A stretch of DNA of 64,000 nucleotides. Origin: Xanthostigma xanthostigma (taxonomy: Eukaryota; Arthropoda; Insecta; Raphidioptera; Raphidiidae). Under the pieces are notes generated by a model. That model was not told the DNA's origin and ran no database searches. It saw only the letters and a list, made by a program, of their open reading frames with translations. The stretch is from NCBI GenBank assembly GCA_963575645.1, contig OY754464.1, positions 78,776,948 through 78,840,947 of the forward strand. Direction: 5' to 3'. A program made the position numbers and the translations under genes. Position 1 is the stretch's first letter. Each line of letters opens with the position of its first letter. Shown here piece after piece: positions 13,301-25,300 of the stretch.

Positions 13301-16300
13301 GAAATCAATTCCGGAGTTGAGGATAATTCGATATTCGAGGCCCTAAACGGGACCCGCTTTGGTTGTAAAGAATATTCTTTGATAACTCAGTTATGAATAT
13401 TTGCATTAACCAACAGTACACCATAGACATAGTTTTGCGTGAGCAAATAATTTATGTGCGTTGAATATATATTATTTTTATGTTTACATAAATTTTAGAT
13501 GTTTTACATCTGCCAGGCGTCCCACTACTATTAACATTTTACCATTCCAACCCACAAGTGGGGAATGGTAGGTACTAGTTTAGGTCAAAAATCACTTTTC
13601 AAAAATTTTACAATATCTTTCCGTTTTGAGGTCCCCCGAATCCAAAAAACATATTTTTGGAAAAACTCTGTGCGTCTGTTTGTTGGTCTGTTAGTCTGTG
13701 AACACGATACAGGTCAAACGGATGAGCGGATTGAAACCAAATTTTGGGAGGATGGTTGGTATGCAAATATGAAGAGCCCTATTGTTTTTGGGGAAAATCG
13801 GCGCATGCGCAGAAGAGATAAAACGGTGTTTTTTATATAATAATGGTATACTTTTTATAACGGCTTATTATTCTATTTATTTTTTCAAGAAAGTTTCGTT
13901 AAACATTTTTTTTTCTAAACTTTATAGTTTCGGAAATATTTTGAAAAAAAAAAACAGCCGCTCTTTTGTTTTATGGATCTGTCAAAAATTAACTAGTTAG
14001 GCATGTTTTGATTAATGTTTACATGACGTGGAATATATTATGTAGGCAAATAGCAAATATCATATTGAGTACTAGCCATTACTCGCGTCACCTCACGCGA
14101 TATCAGAAATGTTATTTTCTTTATTATACTACTGTCAACATTTTGAAGTTGGAATGGTCCCGTCGCCCAATTGGCTGGAATTTTTTTTACTAAAATCTGT
14201 GAAATAACGTGAATACCACAAAAATTATTTTATTATTATTACCCTTACATAATAGTACAAAGCTTAAAATAAATAATAGAAATCGAATTATACCTTGATT
14301 TAATTCAGATCTAAGCGAAGTTATCTGTTGCCGGACATCGATGAACAACCAAACAACAGTAGCTGTTGCAACGACACATGTAAACACCAGCAGGGCCGTA
14401 CAAGTGCGAACAATGGCCGTGCCGCAAGCTCGGCGTCTTCTCGACAGCCGATTGCTTTTAACACCGCCGCCGCCGCGAGATCTCTTACCGCCTTCGACCA
14501 CCGGTGCTCCGGCTGCCGCCCAATATTCCTCTTGAAGTTCATCGGTCGACTCCGACAACAGCTGGTCCTGCGAACTGATGCCGCCTCCGGCTGTACACCG
14601 CTTACCCTGTCCGCCACCTCCGACGCACGATCTCTTCGTCACAGAGTGAGCTACCAGCGCGTCCAACTCTTTGCGCTTTTTCATTTTCTTTCCGGTTCGC
14701 AGTGGCACGCTCACATGAGTGGCGTCTTCCATAATTATATACTTTTCGTCGGAATGATCGGCGTACTTCCCGTCGAGTGGATAGACAATTATTTCACGAA
14801 AGTTGTTGTTGTCTATTGTAAGCGGATCTTCTTCAAATCTTACCGTTTTTGATGACATCTGAATTCGAAAGGGTATGATGCGTTTCTCTTCAAAAATTAT
14901 CCATACCTCCTCAAATTGAACGTTGCGCCTTTTTATTACAAACGATGGAAATTGGGTATTTTGCCACAATAATTACTTACATAATTACACTGTAACTTTT
15001 ACGAATCACAATGAATTTACTTTACACAATCGTTGTTTTGTTTAGATATTATCACACACTTTTGTTTTCCGTTCGTTTTACAGCCACCAGGAAGCGTTTT
15101 GTTTTTTTAATATAATATTTGGACGATTTTTTAAGGGTTGTTAAATTCGATTATTTATGGACGTTTTATGGATAAATAATTGAGATGCCTTTTAAATTAA
15201 ATTAGAAGTGTTATTATAAAAATATTTTTCTTGCACACAAAATTATTTGCCCTCTTTTTTCGATATTTGTACATGAAATTAGGAAAGGTTCTTACGGATC
15301 GACTAAAAATGAAAGAAAATTAGCATGAGAATTTGATAGTTTACTAACTACAAGTCGTGAGATTATGACGAATCTAGTGACACTTCAATAAGCTACTAGC
15401 CCGTTCTTTGAAAAGTGTTGTAAATGAATCGAAAAGCAGCACTACAATTTTTACAATAATGATATTATCATATTTTATAACCGAATAGTGCCATACAACG
15501 ACTTATTACGAATTTTCGCGAGAAAACGACTCGTGACGTCACTGTGATAGTAAATAATAACGATAGTGCGCAGTAACCATAGTAACACTACAGTTAACCA
15601 GTGGGAGTATATGCCCAAGTAATTCAAGAATTACAAGGCGCGAAATTTTACATCATATACCCCGGTGTTTTGTTTGAAAATCGGTGTATATTTATCGTTC
15701 AGCCCGGAATTGTTTTTTTAAAAACTCCACATTTGCCCTTTCCCGTTTCACTGCGAGACAATTCGCATACCCCTTTATCATTCACCGCGGAATTACAATT
15801 CGCATACCCGTTTATCGTTCACCCGGAATTATTTTTTTAAAAACTCCACCTCTGCCCCATCGTGTTTCACTGCGAGACAATTCGCATACCCCTTTATTAA
15901 AAAAAGCTTAGTCCGCCTTCTTTAGAAGTCCGCCATATTGAATTTAGAATGACGTCACTTTATTTTTCGAGTTATTCTCAGCAAGCCCTTTCATTTGATA
16001 CCCATATTGTAGGAAAGCATAAAAATGTAGCTATGATTATTACTTTACCAGTGTAAGTAAGTAGGTATACAAGTTAGTAAAACTTTATTTATTTATTAAA
16101 CGTATTTATCTTTGGTAGATTAGTACTTTTTTGCTTTTACGAAACCGTCTTCCATGATGCGAAATCAATAAAATACGGGATAGAAGTCTATAAACGTGAC
16201 AATAACTTGAAACAACTTCAAAATAACACACAGCACAACATAAACGTAGCTAGTTTACAGACGAAGTGACGTCACGCCGGCATTCAACATGGCGAACAGC

Positions 16301-19300
16301 GTTTTAGACTTTTGAAGAACAGATTAAAAAATACAATTCTTTAATTTGAATTATAAAATTTATAGTGCATTACTATGAATAGAAATCAACATTTCACTTT
16401 TGCTTTTTACAAAATCTATCAAGAATATGTATTATTAGATTTTTTCTTACATGGTGCAAAATACTCTAATCCGATTGTTTGAGCGCTACAATGGCACAAA
16501 CGTAGCCATAATGAGCGTATTACTACTCTCCTTAGTCGAATTACAGAAATGTATTGTTTCGTAGTAAAAATATTTAACAAACAATCCGTATTCTACGAAA
16601 CTATTCATATTTTAAAAACTTGTAAGACACAGCTGGTACAATTCACAATTAGTGTAAACAAAAAAAAAAATACATGGCAACAATACAAAACGGATGGTGC
16701 AAAACAAATGAACAACAAACACGATTAATGAATAAACAAAACTGGTCGCAGTGGAGCTATCAGACGGAGATCCAGCCCTCAAAAAAGGCTGTGGTCACGG
16801 TCACCCGAAAATCGGTCAAGTGCGAGTACGGGCACGCACATTTCACGCATTCATAAAGAGTTTACAAAATGTATGACGTCCCGGCAAAGATCTTGTACAC
16901 TGCATAGGTTCACGCAAGCAAAGTCGCGGGCCGAACACTAGTTTATATCTATACTAGTCTATACTAATATATAAAGCTGAAGAGTTTGTTTGTTTGGTTG
17001 GTTGAACGCGCTAATCTCAGGAACTACTGGTTCGAATTGATTTTTTTTTTGTTATATAGCCCATTTATCGAGGAAGGCTATACGCTATATAATATCACGC
17101 TACGACCCATAGGAGCGGAGCATCAATGAAAAATGTTGCAAAATGTAACTCAAAATTTGTCCGTCCGACAAAAACTTTTGAACGGTAACTCCGATCATCG
17201 TGAAATTTGGACACAACATTCATCTCGGTAAACTAAGATGAATGTGCGTACTCATGTACCTCCCCCCGCTGGTCTATTATAACACTGTTTCAATACAATC
17301 AGGCGAGAGCAAATGTGTAAGTTTGTATCGATTTTAAAATGCATGCCCTCCCTAGGGTTGAAGTACATTTTATTTTTTTTTGTTCTAAATAAAAAAAAAA
17401 AAAAAAAAAATGCATGCCCAGCCTTAAAACCTATGGAATCCGTACGTCCCTTCACATTAATAATTAAATAGATTCTGGGTAGCTTGTTGGATGTAAAAAA
17501 ACGCAATTCTCAAGAAAACCGAGGCCGTTTTAATAATTGATTTTTATGACAACTCATAAAATGTTTATTTTTTCAAATATTAAAAAACAAACTCGTCAAG
17601 TCTCTTCGTAATCAGGGACGTAGTCAGCACTTAAGAAATGTTTATCTAAAGTTCTCGCAAAGCCCTGCTATAATTATAGTACGCGCCACGGATCTAAAAG
17701 GTTCGGAAGTTAGGCACATTTTAGAGCCGTTGATACTCCCACCACCTCCCAGCTACCTGCACGGAACGTGCGCTCGCCGGTGATTGGCCGTGATCGCTCG
17801 TTGTCTTTGTCACTTGTCGCTTTCCTGCTTTTAAAGTACAGTCGAGTACGCTATTGTCAAGTTGTTATTGCTATGTTAGTTTTGTTGAGTTGCGAGTTTG
17901 TAGTTTTTCAACAGATTGTACAAGCGCAAGCCTGCATTCGCATCTAACTTCCGAGCCTTTTAGATTCGTGGCGCGTACTATTACTCGAATTATTCCGAGT
18001 CCTTTTCTACAAGACTATAGTTACCTTACAGAAGTGACTTTTTTCAGGTTACCATAAAGAAGCAGTATTCCAAATTTCATACGCGTAGTAACGATTTTAT
18101 CCTGGAAGGGGGGGGGGTCAAATTTTCAACTCTACCTGCCATTACCAGCTGCCACTTATACTTAATTTGAAAACTTTTCATAGAAGCGAAATCGATCAAC
18201 ACAACTTTCTAGAGAGATTTTACGACAAAGAAAATATGTAGATTATTGTAGATTCGTTATTTGTACGTAAACAATATTCTAGGGTAGGCCATGCCCCCCT
18301 CTTGCTACGCCAATGCCAAATTTCGTACGCCTATAGGTGGAATAGGAAAAAAATCACGATTTTGGGCATTCACAGACTGACTGACTGAATTATTAGTCCA
18401 AGATCCTAGACCTCCCAGACGTACTTTATTTTGTGAAAGACAAAATGTGGGGCTTTGAGTAGTGTTCATGTGTACATTGGATAGCAGCATACGTGCAAAG
18501 CTGGTTAGACGGCCGATTAGGTACCAGGTGAGAAAGGTAAGTGAAAACAGGACAAACTTAACTTGACATTTTGTCTTTCACAAAATACTGTACGTCTGGG
18601 AGCTCTGGGATCTCACTCTATATAGACCATAGAGATATATAAGTAACTAGAGTACACTAGTTCGCATGCTTGCCATAAGTGAAAATGTACCCTCAGTTGA
18701 GAGAGAGAACGCTGCGGAAAACTCAGACAACTAGATATTTGTTTACTCAAATCAGCATTGTTTTTGGTTGGATTTTATTATTCTGCCAAAAATAGGACGC
18801 TTTAATAATTACGTGAATGCATGCAGAGTTCGACGTCTGCAAATTTGTTGATTTTTAGTTGACAGACAAAACTGGTTTTATAATTTATAACTAATACTTA
18901 GGCAATATTTGAATGACGCAAGTCGTGTTTTCGATTGCTTGAAAAAGACGTAAATATCTAGACACAAACATCCTAAAAATTGTAACAATAAATTCGAATC
19001 TGTTAATTATCTAAATATGTTATGCAAAGTTTTTCTTTAATATAAAAATACTATTTACATGAATGATGTTTGCTCAAAAAACTGGAATATTGCACCTGCG
19101 TAAAGAAGGCTTGACACTACATAGATTATTATAAAAGCATACATTTACTAGATGGGTTCGTGTAAACATACGATAATTAACTGATAACACCACCTGATAA
19201 TGTAAAGTAATTGATCTAGTAATGAATTATAACATGTCCAACTTTATATAAAACTAGCGACCTGATCCGGCTCTCGCCCGAATTTGTGGATTGCCACCGT

Positions 19301-22300
19301 TTTGCCATTCCAATCCACAAGTGGGGAATGGTACTAGTTTAGGTCAAAAATCACTTTTCAAAAATTTTACAATATCTTTCCGTTTTGAGGTCCTCCGAAT
19401 CCAAAAAACATATTTTTGAAAAAACTCTGTGCGTCTGTTAGTCTGTTATTCTGTTTGTCTGTGAACACGATACAGGTCAAACGGATGAGCGGATAGAAAC
19501 CAAATTTTGGGAGGATGTTTGGTATGCAAATATGATGAGCCCTATTGTTTTTGGGGAAAATCTGCGCATGCGCAGAAGAGTTATATGCTATAACGGTGTT
19601 TTTTATATAATAATGGTATACTTTTCATAACGGCTTATTATTTTTTCAAGAAAGTTTAGTTAAACATTTTTTTTTCTAAACTTTATAGTTTCGGAAATAT
19701 TTTGAAAATAAAAAAAAATCAGTCGGTTTTTGTTTTATGGATCTGTCAGAAAAAAACAAGTTCGGCATGCTTTGATGGAACATATTATGTAGGTAACCAT
19801 GGCAACGAATATCAAATATCATATTGGATACTAGCAATTACCCGTGTCACCTCACACGATATCAGAAATGTTATTTTCTTTATTACAATCAAATGTCAAC
19901 ATTTTTTTAAGTTGGAATGGTCCCGTCGCCCAATTGGCTGGAATTTTTTCATCAACTTACGTTGCAAAATTGGTTACCACGAAAAGCGCGTCTTTTTATA
20001 TATTATAAACCTTAGACAGGTCGTTAAAAATTGTTTTTTTTTCGACGCCCCCTTAAAAGCTTCCTTTTGATGAAATTACGCAAGGACAAGCTTTTCTTTA
20101 AAAAAAATAACACGTGTCGGAAGCAGATGTGTTTTATGAGCAGATTCATTAATTCCAAGGCTCAAGTAAATGTTGATAATAATAAAGTATTATTATTAAT
20201 CATACTTAATTATCAATAATTTATGACATTTCGGTCAGGAAATAGTAAATAAATGTTTGTCGCGAGAAATTTCGAAAAAAATACGATTTTACCAAAAAAT
20301 TAACTTAGATCGTTTGGCGGCACGTGTTATTTTTAAAAAAAAGCTTGTCCTTGCGTTTTTACATCAAAAGGAAGCTTACTAGGGGGCGTCGAAAAAAAAT
20401 TTTCCTTTTGACGTGATAACGTCTTATAAATTGATGAAACACCGGCTGCACGCACGAAAAAGTGTCACGTTCCGCCTGAGCCTGAGCGTGCAAGCGAGAG
20501 CGCGGTATAAGCGATAGAGAGGCACGATCGGCCCAAGCGTCGGCTTGTACGCATTTCTCTCTCTTCTCGCGTGACGTCAGAGAGTTCATCAATGTTTTTT
20601 TATGACGTTATCACGTAAAACTATTGGTTAAAACTGGTTTTAGCGTTACAGTCGCTTTTTTGTTCAGTCCGCGGATAATAGTACTTTTTTGTGGTTTGCA
20701 GGAAAAATTTTATAGTTTGAGTGTTTCAATTGTGTTCTACAAAGTCCCTTTGGTATTGTGATGTAAAATTCGAAGTTTCGGGTAGAATAGTTTGGGATAT
20801 TTACTCGAAATTATTATAAAAATTCTCAATCACAAAACTGCAAAATAGCATTCAACCAACAAAATCAAAATAAAACTTGTATTGTCTATCATTGATATTC
20901 AGTGTAACAGATAGTTCACTTTAAAGTGTGCTAAAATGGATGACAAATTAATGAGCCTGTTGAACGAAATTAAGACGGATATTAAGTCCATAAAATCGGA
21001 AATTACCGAGTTAGTAAAAAATCAAAGTGAATTTAATAAAAAAATTACCGATTTAGAAAGGCGGTGTAATGCAATGGAACAAAAGGAGGGAGCATTAACA
21101 AATTTAGTGAAAGAGCAGGGAAGCAAGATCGAAATGTTAGAAAGAAATACAAGAAAGAAAAACTTCATAATCGATGGATTAATTATGGATAAAGAAGAAA
21201 CCGGTAGCTCTTTAGAAAACGCGGTAATTCAGTTAATTCAAAGTAAGCTAGATGTGGAGTTATATCCTGAGGATATTAACAACGTTGTAAGGATCGGTAA
21301 AACAAAGCCTAATGATGTAAAATTAATTATGGTGTCACTAACTACCGAAAGGAAAAAATTTGAAATTTTCCAAAATCGCTTCAAACTACAGAATACAAAC
21401 ATCTATATTAATAACCACTGGACAACACTTCAGAACAAGGAAAGGTGGGAAATAAGGCAATGGAGAAATAAATTTCAGAAGGATAACATCAATGTCCATA
21501 TTGTGGGAAATAAACTCAAAATTGGAAATGAAATACACGATCTGGATGAGCTACGAAAGAACTTTGACAATTTGGAAAGTCATAACGTCCTAGGTAATCA
21601 AAATGACAACATTGAAACAACAAAATCCAGCAACATATCAAATGATCAATCACAAAGGGAGACAAATAGTCAACAAGGGAAGGCAAGCACATCAGGAAAA
21701 TCAAATAGAAGAGACAAAAAAAACTTGCCAACACCCACAACCGTTGACCGTTTTTTCTTTCGAGAGCGGAAAACGTCATCCACCGGAGCATAAAACACAA
21801 CAAAAAATGTGTTAAAAGTGAATTATTCGAAATCTGTTTCTGGAATTGCGATGGCAGTTCTAATATGTATAATTTAGATAATAGTGAAGAAAAATATTTT
21901 CAAAAATTTAAGATAATATGTCTTTCTGAAACTTGGTGTGTAAGTGAGTACATGAAAGGTCCTAAATTCTTAAGCCATTATAACGTCGTAGTAAGTGCAG
22001 CAACTAAAGAAAAGATTAAAGGTCGTGCTAGCGGGGGTCTAGCAATGTTCATACTCAATGATTTGATGTACGAAATAATTAACATTTGTGAGTATTGGTG
22101 TTTTGTAAATGTCAAATGTAATAATATGAACAGTAACATGACGAGAAAAAACAATATTATTGTTGGGTCGGTCTACTTTAAACCAACAGCTGATTTTGTT
22201 ATGATTTTAGAAAATTTGCAATTAGTGATAAGCAATATTAAAAGTACATATACCAATTCAATATTTGTTATTGGTGGTGATTTTAATTGCAGAATAGGGG

Positions 22301-25300
22301 AACTGAACCAGTTGAGCCCTGAAATCTTTTTTAATACCAATTTAACCGAATACAGAGCTTCACTCGATTGTAAGATAAATAAACAAGGAAACAAACTGAT
22401 AGAATTTATAGAGTACAATGATTTCTCAGCTATTAATGGTAGAGCTCCTAGCGATTCTCCTGCTCAATTTACTTTTTGCAGTAGTCTAGGAAAGAGTATT
22501 ATAGACCTCATATTCTGCGATACCTGCAGTTTGGATAATATCTCAGATTTAAAAGTAAATGACAGTATTATTAGTTCAACCCATTTTCCAGTTGCTCTAG
22601 CTATAGCAATACCTAATAATATATCTGCAGGAAATATTTCAAGGCAAATGTCAAAGCCTACCCAAACCTTAAAGTGGAATAGCGAAAAAGCAATAATGTA
22701 CAATCAAAACATGCTTTTGTCAAATAATGTGAGCTTACAAATTGACACAAAAAATGTGGATATGGTTTACGAAAACCTTATCAATGCAATTAAAATCTCC
22801 GCAAAGAACCTTAGAATGTTTAAATATAAAAATTCAGCAAATTATACGAAAAGTAACTTTTGGTTTGATAATGAATGCTACGAGAAAAAAAAATCCGTAA
22901 AAAAAAGTTACAAATTAAGCAAAAAGAACAATTTTTCAAATGAATACTTAAACCTGTATCTAGTTGAAAAAAAGTCATATAATCTGTTACTGCAACAAAA
23001 AAAAAAGTATTTTGAACTTAAAGTAATGAATTTATTGGCCAATACGAAAAATACAGCTAGTTTTTGGTCCACAATCAATAGATTTAAAATAAAGAAGTGC
23101 AACTCTTTTGATATTCAAATTAAGGATTGGGAAAGTTTTTACGACAACATTTACCCAGAAAGAATACAGTGTGAATTATATTTTAGCGATGTAAAACACC
23201 CATTTTTAGATGCTGAGATAACCCTTGATGAGCTAACACTTGCCCTGCAAAGTTGTAAAAATAATAAATCTCCAGGAGCTGATCAAATCAGTTATGAATT
23301 CTATAAACACTTACCACAAAACTGGCTTCTTTATATAGTAGTGTTTTTTAATAAAATACTTAGCCTGGAACATATTCCCAAAGCGTGGTCAGAAATTCAA
23401 ACCATTATGTTACATAAGAAAGGTAGTAAGAAGGACCCAGAAAACTACAGGGGTATTGCTCTAGTAAATAACATAACTAAACTGTTTACATTAATAATAG
23501 CAAACAGACTAAATAATTGGGTCGAGGAATGTGAATTGTTGCCAGAAGGACAATGTGGTTTCAGGAAAAATCGTAGCTGCATTGATAATATTTTTGTTCT
23601 CTCCACAGCAGTTCAGTTACAACTTAGATTAAGGAATAGGTCAGTGTATGGCTTATTTGTCGATTTTAGACGAGCATTTGATTCCATTAATCATACAAAA
23701 CTTTGGTACAAACTTTTTAGTGTAGGCGTCAGTGCAAAATTAATTAGAACTATTAAAATGCTATACGATAATGCCAATATGAAAATTAAAAACAACGGAA
23801 ATTTTTCAAAACCAATTGAGGTGTCTGAGGGTGTATTGCAGGGAGAGTCTCTCAGCCCTCTTCTTTTCATTATCTTCATTAGCGATATTGAGACTTATTT
23901 TAGAAACAATAATGTACAAGGCTTAAATGTAAATGGCAAAGAGGATGTTTTGATTCTACTTTATGCTGACGATTTGGTGATACTAGCAGATTCTCCTGTA
24001 GATTTAAAAACGAAATTAAAAATTTTAGAAAAATATTGTGCAGAAAATGAATTAAAAGTAAATACAAAAAAAACGAAAATAGTAAAATTCAATAAGGGTG
24101 GAAAAACAAAATACAAAGATAATTTTTACTATAAAGACAGCCACATTGAAATTGTGAACAAATTTACTTATTTGGGTACTACATTCTCGTCATCCTCATT
24201 GTTTTTGGAGAATACAAATCAAATGCTGAGTAAAACAAATACGGCTATTGGCACCGTTATGTCTATGCTAACAAATTCTAAAACAAACTCGTGGGATTGT
24301 AGAATACAACTCTATGATACAATTATTTTAAATACCCTATTGTACAATGCTCAAATTTGGAGCTGGAGATATTTAGACCGGGTTGAAAAAGCGCAAGTGT
24401 CATTTTTTAAAAGGCTATTAGGATTATCATTTAACACCCCAAATTATGTGGTCCGACTGGAGACTGGGACAGTTAAGTTATCTCTACAGGTACTTAAACT
24501 TCTTTTACGGTGGCTACAAAAAATTGGTAATATGGATGTAAATCGTCTTCCAAAAATTTGCTTTGAAAGACTAAAAAAATTGCACACAAATGAACTAAAT
24601 AATATACAAAAATATAATTTATTTACTCAAATTGAAGATTTTCTATCTGTCTTGGGCTTAGAGCGAATTTTATACAACCCTGTCGCGATATCCGATGAAT
24701 TCGATTATATAATTGAAACTTATGAAAATTTCCTACGGCAGCAAGACCTAAATAGGGTAAATCTTTCAGGTTTCTGTCACTTTTACAAATATATAGAAAT
24801 CATTAATGGTCCCCAATCATACTTAAAACTCCAATTCCCCTCAGATGTTACCAGAGTGTTAGCACAGTGCCGCACAGTAGGAGCACATGAAATCAGAATT
24901 ATAATTAACAATGCAGTTCATAAAGTAAATCAGACACAGGTTTGTGTATTATGTGACATGGGAAAAAACGAAAATTTGATCCATATACTAATGGAGTGTC
25001 CTCTATACAGTCCAATAAGGGTACGCATCCTAAAAGATTTAATAAAAGAAACAAATGATTGGGAAAATATCTTGCTATTGCTGAATTCGGACAATAAATA
25101 TGTACTTAAAAAATTTTACAGTTTCGTTTCTGCGGTGTTTCAACATCGTGCTGACACTTACTAAGTATAGCATTTAAATAATTATTATTAATTATTAATT
25201 AAAATACATATTATACTGTTATTGTAATTTTCTCTTTATCTTATCTATATATTTTTTCTTTTTGTTTTGTTTGTTTGTATAACATGTTTTATTTATAATT

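Noticed and set aside
13565-14000. Frames containing a VCEHDTGQTDERIETKFW peptide, also seen at 42503-42688
   Set aside because: Shared because both are copies of the CCATTCC repeat; stops and frame breaks between copies argue against a gene.
14328-14852. Long plus-strand open frames opposite the form A coding exon
   Set aside because: They are antisense to a well-supported exon and explained by its GC-rich, low-complexity composition.
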